Shown one piece after another: positions 1 through 7,142 of a stretch of DNA of 14,055 nt. Positions within the stretch are counted from its first letter, which is position 1; the number at the start of each line of letters is the position of its first letter. Under the pieces are notes generated by a model. It did not search any database, was not told where the DNA came from, and worked only from the letters and a program-made list of their open reading frames with translations. The DNA comes from Granulosicoccaceae bacterium (lineage in GTDB: Bacteria; Pseudomonadota; Gammaproteobacteria; Granulosicoccales; Granulosicoccaceae), in contig JALZUX010000043.1 of the NCBI GenBank assembly GCA_023301405.1, positions 1-14,055 on the forward strand, written 5' to 3'. Made by a program: the position numbers and the translations under genes.

Positions 1-44
1 GGGTGGTGCTGTCGTCAGTGTTGGTCAATTTTCAGGCCGGTAGT

Positions 45-905
45 CTATTCGCTTGCTGCCCAATCCCAGTAGGCTTCCCGGGCCAGTTTGGCGATGGGGC
101 CGGCTTGTAGGTTTCGATCTTCAAGTTGAGTGACAGGCGTTACCTTGGCAATGTTTCCGGTCGCGAATATTTCATCGGCGGTTCTGAAATCGTCAATTGA
201 CAGGGTGGTTTCATGCACCAATTTGCCAGCGTTTTGCAGTAAATGGGTCATTCGCTTTCTGGTGATCCCGTTCAGGAAAGTGCCATTGGGCGCTGGTGTA
301 AAAATTTCCCCGTCTTTGACCATCATGATATTAGAGGTGGCTGTTTCTGCCACGTTGCCTAGTGCGTCGCAGACGATGGCGTTTTTAAAGCCGGCGGCAT
401 TTGCCTCACGCAGCATTCGGGCATTGTGTGGATACAAGCAGGCGGCTTTGGCGTTGACCAGCTGCATCGATAACAGGGGGCGGCAAAAACTGGTGGGGCA
501 TAGCGTCATGCTGGCGTCTTCGCCGGGCATTGGCACGTTTTCAAGACACAAGCAAAATTGAGTTGACTCCGGGTCGCCGCCGACCACTGATGGGTCTGAT
601 TCTTTCGACCAGTACATTGGGCGGATATATACAGCCTCGTCGGCAGGGTAGTTTTCAAGCCCCTCCAGCGCAATATCGACCATTTCGGTTACAGACAGCG
701 TGGGCCGCAGACCCATGGCTAGTGCGGATTGATTGGCGCGCTCACAGTGTGTGTCCAGGTCTGGAGTGACACCGTTAAATTTTCTAGCGCCATCGAACAC
801 CAGTGTGCCCAGCCAGGTGCCGTGGTCGGCTGCGCCCATGATCGGGGTATTGCCTTTTTCCCATTTTCCATTGAAGTAAGTGAAGATGTTGTTACCAACG
901 GCCAT
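45..905 (-). CDS. Fold-type-IV PLP aminotransferase (branched-chain aminotransferase-like)
   Basis: A class IV (fold type IV) PLP aminotransferase of about 286 residues that resembles branched-chain amino acid aminotransferases. Visible family marks are VFDGAR near the N-terminus, YIRPMYW, the PLP-lysine segment NAKAACLYPHN (Lys153 from the chosen start), ETATSNI (Glu187) and the late NGTFLNGIT segment. The frame stays open to an ATG at 980. I prefer the ATG at 905, because MAVGNNI...FNGKW looks like the conserved family N-terminus and the extra 25 residues do not. Neither start has a strong Shine-Dalgarno. The gene is divergent from preT and shares with it an intergenic region holding a RutR-like operator, so a role in pyrimidine catabolism is plausible, for example transamination of beta-alanine or 3-aminoisobutyrate. 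It could equally be an ordinary valine/isoleucine/leucine transaminase placed here by chance. The family call is firm; the substrate is unknown. Confidence 0.85.
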   Translation of the reverse strand: MAVGNNIFTYFNGKWEKGNTPIMGAADHGTWLGTLVFDGARKFNGVTPDLDTHCERANQSALAMGLRPTLSVTEMVDIALEGLENYPADEAVYIRPMYWSKESDPSVVGGDPESTQFCLCLENVPMPGEDASMTLCPTSFCRPLLSMQLVNAKAACLYPHNARMLREANAAGFKNAIVCDALGNVAETATSNIMMVKDGEIFTPAPNGTFLNGITRKRMTHLLQNAGKLVHETTLSIDDFRTADEIFATGNIAKVTPVTQLEDRNLQAGPIAKLAREAYWDWAASE

Positions 906-1003
906 GCGTAGATCCAGTTCAGTCGAGCAATTGGCAATGGTAACAGTCTGCGCACTGAGGAAAAACCGCTCAGCAGGCATATTGCTCAGTTACGACTTAG
1001 AAT

Positions 1004-1019
1004 TTGACCAGTTGGATAA
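1004..1019. promoter_or_regulatory. RutR-like operator between the class IV aminotransferase gene and preT
   Basis: TTGACCAgtTGGATAA matches the E. coli RutR consensus TTGACCAnnTGGTCAA at 12 of 14 specified positions: the left half is perfect and the right half reads TGGATAA. It lies in the divergent intergenic region, 42 bases upstream of the preT ATG at 1062. A second, better copy lies beside the regulator gene at 4426-4441. Inference: the local TetR regulator represses in both directions here and is released by uracil. Confidence 0.72.
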
Positions 1020-1033
1020 ATAATGCTTAAACT
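1004..1033 (+). promoter_or_regulatory. Candidate sigma70 promoter of preT overlapping the operator
   Basis: A -35-like TTGACC (1004-1009) is followed after 18 bases by TAAACT (1028-1033), which matches TATAAT at 4 of 6 positions. The -35 hexamer is the left half of the RutR-like operator, so a bound repressor would block polymerase directly. Transcription would start near 1040. That is upstream of the preT ATG at 1062 but downstream of the alternative ATG at 1023, which independently favours the later start. The -10 is weak, so this is only a candidate. Confidence 0.4.
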
Positions 1034-1051
1034 GAGTCAACGATTACTATC

Positions 1052-1059
1052 GGGGGAAG
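1052..1059 (+). promoter_or_regulatory. Strong Shine-Dalgarno that fixes the preT start
   Basis: GGGGGAAG ends two bases before the ATG at 1062, giving about 5 bases from the GGGGG core. The upstream in-frame ATG at 1023 has no comparable sequence. The site therefore decides the start. A similar AGGGGGAA precedes the M20 hydrolase gene (5872-5879). Confidence 0.65.
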
Positions 1060-1061
1060 CA

Positions 1062-2390
1062 ATGTCAAATGAACACCGATCCTATTCAGGGTTAAAAACT
1101 GATCTGCACCACCCACTTAATGCGCACGAAGCAAGCGTTGAGTCGGACCGGTGTTACTTCTGTTATGACGCACCTTGTGTCACAGCGTGCCCGACGGGAA
1201 TCGATATCCCAATGTTTATTCGCCAAATTCAGACTGGAAACCCGAAAGGCTCGGCGAAAACTATTTTTGACGAAAACATACTCGGCGGTATGTGCGCGCG
1301 GGTTTGTCCCACAGAAACCTTGTGTGAGCAGGCCTGTGTTCGAACCACTGCTGAAAATAAGCCGGTGAAAATTGGTGTGTTGCAACGCTTTGCCACCGAT
1401 CATGTGCAGGCAACTGGCGAGCATCCCTACCAGCGGGCTGAATCCAGCGGCAAGGTTGTCGCAGTGGTGGGGGCTGGTCCTGCTGGTCTGGCCTGTGCGC
1501 ATAGGCTTGCACTTTACGGACACGCCGTCACCTTGATGGACGCCAATCCAAAGCCGGGTGGTTTGAATGAGTACGGCATAGCCAGCTATAAAACAGTCGA
1601 TAATTTTGCTCAGCGTGAAGTGGAGTTTATTCTGTCGGTTGGCGGCATTGAGCAACAGCAAGGCGTGTGGCTTGGGCATGACGTAACGCTTGCAGACCTA
1701 GCTGAAAAATACGACGCGGTTTTTCTGGGTGTTGGTCTTGGTGATGTTAACCGGGCCGAAATCGAGGGGGATGCCCTGGAAGGTGTTTCTGATGCCGTTG
1801 AATTTATCGCCGACCTAAGACAGGCTCAAGACTATGGGCAGCTTACTGTAGGTCGACGTGTTGTGGTTATCGGTGGTGGAATGACGGCAATTGATGTGGC
1901 AGTGCAGACAAAAATGTTAGGGGCAGAGGAAGTCACAATAGCCTATCGGCGTGGTGCCGAAAGCATGAATGCCAGTGAGTATGAGCAGCACCTGGCGCAA
2001 ACAAACGGGGTGACAATCAAGCACTTTGTTCAGCCGTTGCGATTTATAGATGACGGCAGTGGAAGTGTGGCAGCGGTTGAGCTTGAATACACCAGCAATA
2101 CCGATGGCAAGCTCAAAGGTACCGGCGAAAAATTCACCATTGACGCTGACACGGTTTTTACAGCCATAGGCCAGACAATGCCAAAGGACTTGCTTGAACC
2201 GGGGTTGGTCGAGATGGAAAATAATCGGATTGTGGTTAATCAAGATCGTAAAACAAGCCATGCAAAGATATACGCGGGGGGCGATTGCATTAGCGGAGGA
2301 GAAGATCTGACCGTGGCGGCGGTGCAAGATGGCAAGCTTGCCGCCGAGGCCATTCATCGTACTTTTTCCACTACTGGCACAGGGAGTTAA
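1062..2390 (+). CDS. preT: NAD(P)-dependent dihydropyrimidine dehydrogenase, subunit PreT (flavin/Fe-S electron-transfer subunit)
   Basis: The electron-entry subunit of the bacterial PreTA enzyme, corresponding to the N-terminal half of mammalian dihydropyrimidine dehydrogenase. It passes electrons from NAD(P)H through FAD and Fe-S clusters to PreA. It has 442 residues from the chosen start; E. coli PreT has about 412. Near the N-terminus are two cysteine groups: CYFCYDAPCVTAC (Cys31, 34, 39, 43) and CARVCPTETLCEQAC (Cys78, 82, 88, 92). A Gln follows in IGVLQRF (Gln108), at the place of the unusual Gln ligand of an Fe-S cluster in mammalian DPD. The FAD motif GAGPAG (137-142) comes next, then the nucleotide-binding VVVIGGGMTAIDVA and a C-terminal AGGDCISGGEDLTVAAVQDG typical of the GltD/PreT family. 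GltD (glutamate synthase small subunit) is the main look-alike, but the immediately following preA settles the assignment. The preA ribosome-binding site (AGGGAG) lies in the last codons of this gene and the two genes are 2 bases apart. Confidence 0.94.
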   Translation: MSNEHRSYSGLKTDLHHPLNAHEASVESDRCYFCYDAPCVTACPTGIDIPMFIRQIQTGNPKGSAKTIFDENILGGMCARVCPTETLCEQACVRTTAENKPVKIGVLQRFATDHVQATGEHPYQRAESSGKVVAVVGAGPAGLACAHRLALYGHAVTLMDANPKPGGLNEYGIASYKTVDNFAQREVEFILSVGGIEQQQGVWLGHDVTLADLAEKYDAVFLGVGLGDVNRAEIEGDALEGVSDAVEFIADLRQAQDYGQLTVGRRVVVIGGGMTAIDVAVQTKMLGAEEVTIAYRRGAESMNASEYEQHLAQTNGVTIKHFVQPLRFIDDGSGSVAAVELEYTSNTDGKLKGTGEKFTIDADTVFTAIGQTMPKDLLEPGLVEMENNRIVVNQDRKTSHAKIYAGGDCISGGEDLTVAAVQDGKLAAEAIHRTFSTTGTGS

Positions 2391-2392
2391 TC

Positions 2393-3691
2393 ATGGCTGA
2401 TTTAACCAATAATTTTGTCGGTATAAAGTCTCCTAACCCGTTTTGGTTGGCCTCTGCACCTCCTACAGATAAAGCGTATAACGTTAACCGGGCCTTTGAA
2501 GCGGGTTGGGGTGGCGTGGTGTGGAAAACACTGGGTGAGGACCCCCACATCGTTAATGTGAATGGTCCACGCTATGGTGTAGTGCACTCGGCTGACCGGC
2601 GTGTTATTGGTATCAATAATATTGAGCTGATCACTGATCGCCCTTTGCAAACTAACCTTGATGAAATCAGACAACTAAAAAAGGACTGGCCTGATCGGGC
2701 AATGATTGTATCGTTGATGGTGCCTTGCGAAGAAAAGCACTGGAAGCACATTTTACCTATGGTTGAAGACACTGGCGCTGACGGCGTAGAGCTTAACTTC
2801 GGTTGTCCGCATGGCATGTCAGAGCGTGGCATGGGCGCCGCCGTGGGGCAGGTGCCTGAATACATAGAGATGGTCACTCGCTGGTGTAAAGAAGTTACCC
2901 GTATGCCGGTAATTGTTAAGCTAACTCCCAATATTACCGATGTTCGGTTTCCAGCGCGTGCGGCCAAAGATGGCGGTGCTGATGCGGTCTCTTTGATCAA
3001 CACCGTTAGCTCTATTGTCAGCGTTAACCTTGATACGATGTCGCCTGAACCCTCAATAGACGGCAAGGGCTCTCACGGTGGGTATTGTGGCCCGGCGGTA
3101 AAGCCAATTGCGCTAAACATGGTGGCGCAAATTGCACGTGATCCCGAAACAGCGCAATTGCCTATCTCTGGTATTGGTGGAATTACGACCTGGCGGGATG
3201 CCGCAGAGTTTCTGGCGCTTGGCGCAGGCAATGTACAAGTGTGCACAGCGGCGATGACTTACGGATTTAAAATTGTCGAAGAAATGATCACCGGTCTCAA
3301 CACCTGGATGGATGAAAAAGGCCATGCCAACCTTGAAAGCGTCATTGGACGCGCCACTCCTAACGTAACCGAGTGGCAGTACCTGAACTTAAACTATGTC
3401 ACCAAGGCACGAATTGATCAGGACAAGTGCATTCAGTGTGGTCGCTGCCATGTGGTTTGTGAAGACACCTCACACCAGGCAATCACGCAGCAGGTTGACG
3501 GTAAGCGTCACTTTGAAGTGATCGACAAAGAATGTGTCGGGTGTAATCTGTGTGTCAATGTTTGCCCGGTAGATGAATGCATCACCATGGAACAACTTAC
3601 CAGCGGCGAGGACCCGCGAACAAACCGTAAAATTGAACCTGAGTACGCTAATTGGACAACCCATCCTAATAACCCCATGGCGGGTGGGTAG
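2393..3691 (+). CDS. preA: NAD(P)-dependent dihydropyrimidine dehydrogenase, subunit PreA (catalytic)
   Basis: The catalytic subunit, which reduces uracil and thymine to their 5,6-dihydro forms, the first step of the reductive pathway. It has 432 residues. Residues 1 to about 330 form the FMN-binding dihydroorotate-dehydrogenase-like barrel. Visible are ELNFGCPHGMSERGMG (133-148), VKLTPNITD, INTVSS and ISGIGGITTW (FMN phosphate region). The C-terminus holds two 4Fe-4S ferredoxin motifs, CIQCGRCHVVC (Cys346, 349, 352, 356) and CVGCNLCVNVC (Cys381, 384, 387, 391). In mammalian DPD the segment after the RGMG motif reads LACGQ with the catalytic Cys; here it reads AAVGQ, with Val151 at that position, and as I recall E. 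coli PreA also has Val there. The gene is translated from an ATG 2 bases after the preT stop and is surely co-transcribed. It converges on the regulator gene, with 29 bases between the two and no clear terminator hairpin there. Confidence 0.95.
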   Translation: MADLTNNFVGIKSPNPFWLASAPPTDKAYNVNRAFEAGWGGVVWKTLGEDPHIVNVNGPRYGVVHSADRRVIGINNIELITDRPLQTNLDEIRQLKKDWPDRAMIVSLMVPCEEKHWKHILPMVEDTGADGVELNFGCPHGMSERGMGAAVGQVPEYIEMVTRWCKEVTRMPVIVKLTPNITDVRFPARAAKDGGADAVSLINTVSSIVSVNLDTMSPEPSIDGKGSHGGYCGPAVKPIALNMVAQIARDPETAQLPISGIGGITTWRDAAEFLALGAGNVQVCTAAMTYGFKIVEEMITGLNTWMDEKGHANLESVIGRATPNVTEWQYLNLNYVTKARIDQDKCIQCGRCHVVCEDTSHQAITQQVDGKRHFEVIDKECVGCNLCVNVCPVDECITMEQLTSGEDPRTNRKIEPEYANWTTHPNNPMAGG

Positions 3692-3720
3692 CGCGGGTGG
3701 TTAATTGCACTCAACTGGCG

Positions 3721-4359
3721 TTAGCGAGGTAGTAATCCATTGAGAATAATTGTCTTCAATGTGGCTTCTGCGTCGGAAAATAAATTATCCGGGTCATTAC
3801 TGAGCAGTTCCGCTTGCACATGGAAATCAGCGTAGTGTTGTGTGGTGGCCCAGATGAGAAATAACAGGTTGAGCGGCGTTACTTTGGCAAGCTTGCCTGA
3901 ATCTATCCAGTGCTGGATCACAGCGCATTTTTCATCAACCAGCGCTTTGAGGTCATTCTGCAAAAACTGCTTGATCATTGGCGCGCCCTGTAATATCTCA
4001 TTGGCAAACAATCGGGATGCTTCAGGGGCTGATTTGCTTAGGGCAAGCTTTGACTGAGTATATTTCCATAGTTGATCAGCTGGATCACCGTTTGGGTCAA
4101 GTGCGGTTAGCGGGGCGAGCCACTCAACTAAAGTGTGCTCTAGAACGGCGGTATAGATATCGTTTTTGCTTTTGTAGTAGTACAGCAGGTTTGCTTTTGA
4201 CATTTCGCTGCCTTCAGCAATTTGCGCGACTGTGCTGCCGCGGTAGCCAAAGCGCGAAAATACGTCGAGCGCCGCGTTTAAAATGCGCTCGCGGTTTTGT
4301 ACTTGTATACGCGTGCTCTTCTCAGGCGATGGTTTCTTTTGTGAATCATCTAGCAGCAT
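3721..4359 (-). CDS. rutR: TetR-family regulator, RutR-like (uracil-responsive repressor of pyrimidine catabolism)
   Basis: A TetR/AcrR-type DNA-binding regulator. From the ATG at 4359 it has 212 residues, exactly the length I recall for E. coli RutR. The N-terminal helix-turn-helix region contains ERILNAALDVFSRFGYRGST, AQIAEGSEMSK and NLLYYYKSKNDIY. The C-terminal ligand domain contains EWLAPL, ASRLF, GAPMI, DLKALVDEK, SGKLA and IWATTQHYADF. E. coli RutR has nearly the same segments, including the Trp and Gln (here Trp170 and Gln174) associated with uracil binding. The frame can be extended to a TTG at 4407. I reject that start: the ATG gives the family length, and the extension would put operator-like half-sites inside the gene. 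It diverges from the aminotransferase operon, with a perfect RutR-type palindrome in between, implying autoregulation and control of the catabolic genes. Family confidence is high; ligand identity is inferred from similarity and context. Confidence 0.9.
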   Translation of the reverse strand: MLLDDSQKKPSPEKSTRIQVQNRERILNAALDVFSRFGYRGSTVAQIAEGSEMSKANLLYYYKSKNDIYTAVLEHTLVEWLAPLTALDPNGDPADQLWKYTQSKLALSKSAPEASRLFANEILQGAPMIKQFLQNDLKALVDEKCAVIQHWIDSGKLAKVTPLNLLFLIWATTQHYADFHVQAELLSNDPDNLFSDAEATLKTIILNGLLPR

Positions 4360-4384
4360 ATATTTTCCGGCGACATCCTGACTA

Positions 4385-4398
4385 TTGGTCGTTGACCA
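4385..4398. promoter_or_regulatory. Everted RutR half-sites just upstream of rutR
   Basis: TTGGTCgtTGACCA holds the two operator half-sites in the opposite (everted) arrangement to the main palindrome. Its centre is about 41-42 bases, close to four helical turns, from the centre of the main operator at 4426-4441. It lies 26 bases upstream of the rutR ATG at 4359. It may be an auxiliary site or simply the remains of one; binding is untested. Confidence 0.35.
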
Positions 4399-4425
4399 TT
4401 GCGCCAAGCTGGGATAGTTTGGGTC

Positions 4426-4441
4426 TTGACCAATTGGTCAG
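4426..4441. promoter_or_regulatory. RutR-like operator between rutR and the catabolic/ABC operon
   Basis: TTGACCAatTGGTCAG matches 13 of 14 specified positions of the E. coli RutR consensus TTGACCAnnTGGTCAA. The inner 14 bases TGACCAATTGGTCA (4427-4440) form a perfect palindrome. The site lies 67 bases upstream of the rutR ATG and 87 bases upstream of the aminotransferase ATG, so one dimer could control both directions. The rest of the 168-base intergenic stretch (4360-4527) holds no gene. I could not identify a convincing -10 element for either side. Confidence 0.82.
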
Positions 4442-4527
4442 ATTCCCTTCAATGTCAATTATAGGGTTGCTTTACATATAGATGGAAGCAACTACTACGA
4501 GGACACGCGAAAGCGTTGCATAAAACT

Positions 4528-5853
4528 ATGTCTAAATCTGTCACCAGGCCCAACAACCTTGAAGCGTTCTGGATGCCCTTTACGGCAAACCGTCAGTTTA
4601 AACAAACACCGCGAATGATGGTGGCCGCAAAGGACATGCACTATACCACCGACGACGGACGCCAGATAATGGATGGCACGGCGGGCTTGTGGTGCTGCAA
4701 TGCGGGCCACGGTCGCCCGAAAATTGTTGAGGCCGTGCAAAAGCAGGTGGCAGAACTTGATTATGCACCAGCGTTTCAATTGGGCCATCCTAAGGTGTTT
4801 GAACTCGCCTCTGCACTGACTGAAATCTCTCCTCAATCAATGAACCATGTGTTTTTTACCAACTCAGGTTCTGAATCAGTAGAAACTGCACTGAAGATGG
4901 CAATTGCCTACCATCGAGTGAAAGGTGATGGCAGCCGCACACGGCTGATCGGCCGTGAGCGTGGCTACCACGGCGTAAACTTCGGCGGTATCTCGGTCGG
5001 TGGCATTGTGTCAAATAGAAAAATGTTTGGCACCTTGTTAGGCGGCGTTGACCATATGCGCCATACCCACGATATTGAGCGCAATGCGTTCACACGTGGT
5101 TGTCCTGCCTACGGGGCTGAGTTTGCTGACGACCTGGAGCGAATCATTGCCCTGCACGATGCATCGACCATTGCGGCGGTTATCGTTGAGCCGATGGCTG
5201 GATCAACCGGTGTTCTGATGCCGCCTGAGGGTTACCTGCAACGTTTGCGAGATATCTGTGATCAGCATGGAATTCTGTTGATATTTGATGAGGTCATCAC
5301 CGGCTTCGGTCGCATGGGTGGTGCTTTCTCATCTGATGTATTCGGCGTGGTTCCAGACATGATGACAACCGCTAAGGGCCTTACCAGTGGTGTCATCCCG
5401 ATGGGTGCCGTGTTTGTTCGTGATGATATTCACGACGCTTTCATGACTGGCCCGGAACACCTGATCGAATTTTTTCACGGTTATACTTATTCCGGTAACC
5501 CTGTCGCCTGTGCGGCTGCTTTAGGAGCGCTTGAGACTTACCACGAAGAAGGTCTACTAACCCGCGCTTCAGAGCTTGGACCATACTGGGAAGATGCGCT
5601 GCACTCGCTAAAAGGCCTGCCGCATGTGATCGATATTCGCAACTTCGGGCTTATTGGTGCGATTGAACTTGAACCGATCGCAGGTGAGCCAACCAAGCGC
5701 GCTTTCACGGCGTTTTTAGACGCGTTTGACAAGGGTATATTAATTCGCACCACCGGTGACATTATCGCGTTATCGCCACCGCTTATTATAAGTAAGGCTC
5801 AAATAGATGAGCTGTTCGGTGTATTGGCTGATGTATTAAAGTCTCTTGACTAG
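4528..5853 (+). CDS. Class III omega-amino-acid (beta-alanine):pyruvate aminotransferase
   Basis: A PLP-dependent class III aminotransferase of about 441 residues, close to Pseudomonas beta-alanine:pyruvate (omega-amino acid) aminotransferase. It probably converts beta-alanine, and possibly 3-aminoisobutyrate, plus pyruvate to malonate (or methylmalonate) semialdehyde plus alanine. Visible marks are LEAFWMPFTANRQFK at the N-terminus, MDGTAGLWCCNAGHG, FFTNSGSESVETALK (PLP phosphate region), FDEVITGFGRMG with the PLP-nitrogen Asp254, and the Schiff-base lysine in TTAKGLTSG (Lys283). Start choice is uncertain. A TTG at 4516 lies 12 bases after GAGGA (4499-4503), while the ATG at 4528 has no good Shine-Dalgarno of its own; I take the ATG. 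It is the first gene of the operon downstream of the RutR-like operator and is followed after 30 bases by the carbamoyl hydrolase gene. It supplies the last local step of the pyrimidine pathway. Confidence 0.9.
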   Translation: MSKSVTRPNNLEAFWMPFTANRQFKQTPRMMVAAKDMHYTTDDGRQIMDGTAGLWCCNAGHGRPKIVEAVQKQVAELDYAPAFQLGHPKVFELASALTEISPQSMNHVFFTNSGSESVETALKMAIAYHRVKGDGSRTRLIGRERGYHGVNFGGISVGGIVSNRKMFGTLLGGVDHMRHTHDIERNAFTRGCPAYGAEFADDLERIIALHDASTIAAVIVEPMAGSTGVLMPPEGYLQRLRDICDQHGILLIFDEVITGFGRMGGAFSSDVFGVVPDMMTTAKGLTSGVIPMGAVFVRDDIHDAFMTGPEHLIEFFHGYTYSGNPVACAAALGALETYHEEGLLTRASELGPYWEDALHSLKGLPHVIDIRNFGLIGAIELEPIAGEPTKRAFTAFLDAFDKGILIRTTGDIIALSPPLIISKAQIDELFGVLADVLKSLD

Positions 5854-5883
5854 CTAGCTAAAAATAAAATTAGGGGGAACAAT

Positions 5884-7131
5884 ATGGCAATTTCCAGCAA
5901 CATGAAGATCAACAGCGAGCGCCTTTGGGACTCGCTCATGGAAATGGCAAAAATAGGCCCCGGTATCGCTGGCGGCAATAATCGCCAGACTCTGACCGAT
6001 GATGACGCCACCGGTCGGGAGTTGTTCAAGTCATGGTGCGACGGTGCCGGTCTGACTATGGGGGTTGACCAGATGGGGACGATGTTCGCACGTCGCGAAG
6101 GGACTGACCCTGATGCACTGCCGGTGTACGTTGGCAGCCACCTTGATACACAACCCACCGGTGGTAAGTATGATGGTGTGCTTGGTGTGTTGAGTGGGCT
6201 TGAAATTATTCGTCAGCTAAACGACATGAACGTAAAAACCAAGCACCCTATTGTTGTTGTAAATTGGACCAACGAGGAAGGCACGCGCTTCCCTCCGGCA
6301 ATGGTGGCCTCAGGTGTCTTTGCCGGTGTACATACGCTTGAATGGGCTTACGACCGTGAAGATGCCGACGGCTTGAAGCTGGGTGATGAGCTAAAACGTA
6401 TTGGCTGGTGTGGTGATGAGCCCGTTGGAGAGCGCAAGATGAAAGCGTTTTTCGAACTACACATCGAGCAAGGCCCTATCCTTGAAAACGAAAATATAGA
6501 CATAGGCGTTGTTACTCACGGGCAGGGGCTTAACTGGTTGCAAGTAACGTTAACCGGTAAAGAAAGCCACACCGGATCAACGCCAATGCCCATGCGTGTT
6601 AACGCCGGCTTGGGGATGGCGAAAATTACACAGCTGGTAGATGACATTGCCTGGAGTCATAAACCTGATGCAGTAGGTGCCATTGGTCATTGTGATATTT
6701 ACCCGAACTCTCGCAATATCATTCCCGGTAAAGCGGTGTTTACCATTGATTTTCGCCACCCCGAGAAAAGCGTCATTGCAGATATGGAAACGCAACTTAA
6801 AAAAGGCGCCAAAGAAATATGTGATGAAATGGGCCTAGGTTTAGAGATAGAACAAGTCGGTGGCTTTGATCCGGTGCAGTTTGATGATGATTGCGTTACG
6901 GCGGTGCGCAATGCCGCGACCCGTTTAGGCTACAGCCATAGAAACCTGGTGTCCGGTGCAGGTCATGACGCCTGCTGGATTAATCGCGTTGCACCAACTG
7001 CTATGGTGATGTGCCCGTGTGTTGATGGCTTGTCGCATAACGAAGCAGAAGACATCACGCCGGCCTGGGCTGCAGCGGGTACTAATGTGCTTTTCCATGC
7101 GGTGGTTGAAACCGCTGAAATTGTCGAATAA
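5884..7131 (+). CDS. hyuC: M20-family N-carbamoyl-amino-acid hydrolase (beta-ureidopropionase type)
   Basis: A zinc-dependent amidohydrolase of 415 residues in the AmaB/HyuC/allantoate amidohydrolase branch of the M20 family. In this context the likely reaction is N-carbamoyl-beta-alanine (or N-carbamoyl-3-aminoisobutyrate) to the beta-amino acid plus CO2 and NH3. Metal-site motifs are GSHLDTQPTGGKYDG (His86, Asp97), WTNEEGTRF (Glu131/132), ELHIEQGPILE (His193) and VDGLSHNEAED (His385). The dimerisation-domain segment ESHTGSTPMP is also present, as is GAGHDACW. AGGGGGAA (5872-5879) is a strong ribosome-binding site for the ATG. The dihydropyrimidinase gene follows after 11 bases. N-carbamoyl-L-amino-acid hydrolase of a hydantoin pathway is the main alternative, since the family members are hard to separate by eye. 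PreTA and the omega-aminotransferase in the same island favour the pyrimidine role. Confidence 0.88.
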   Translation: MAISSNMKINSERLWDSLMEMAKIGPGIAGGNNRQTLTDDDATGRELFKSWCDGAGLTMGVDQMGTMFARREGTDPDALPVYVGSHLDTQPTGGKYDGVLGVLSGLEIIRQLNDMNVKTKHPIVVVNWTNEEGTRFPPAMVASGVFAGVHTLEWAYDREDADGLKLGDELKRIGWCGDEPVGERKMKAFFELHIEQGPILENENIDIGVVTHGQGLNWLQVTLTGKESHTGSTPMPMRVNAGLGMAKITQLVDDIAWSHKPDAVGAIGHCDIYPNSRNIIPGKAVFTIDFRHPEKSVIADMETQLKKGAKEICDEMGLGLEIEQVGGFDPVQFDDDCVTAVRNAATRLGYSHRNLVSGAGHDACWINRVAPTAMVMCPCVDGLSHNEAEDITPAWAAAGTNVLFHAVVETAEIVE

Positions 7132-7142
7132 GGGGAAACTGA

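Noticed and set aside
906..980. 25-residue N-terminal extension of the class IV aminotransferase
   Set aside because: The residues before MAVGNNI do not resemble the family N-terminus, and the stretch more likely forms the 5' leader.
1023..1061. Earlier ATG start for preT
   Set aside because: It lacks a ribosome-binding site and would fall upstream of the transcription start implied by the candidate promoter. The ATG at 1062 has GGGGGAAG in front of it.
1092..1679. 195-codon open frame on the minus strand inside preT
   Set aside because: It is a shadow of the well-supported preT frame; its translation shows no domain or motif. The same applies to the other long antisense frames within preA, cobS and the ABC genes.
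4360..4407. TTG-initiated N-terminal extension of the TetR regulator
   Set aside because: The ATG at 4359 gives the 212-residue length I recall for RutR. The extension has no recognisable conserved residues and would place operator-like half-sites in the coding sequence.
6065..6076. TTGACCAgaTGG, a partial RutR-operator match
   Set aside because: It lies inside the M20 hydrolase gene (encoding VDQMG), and the right half breaks down after TGG. Similar lone half-sites at 454-460, 5048-5054 and 21-28 are also chance-level or incomplete.
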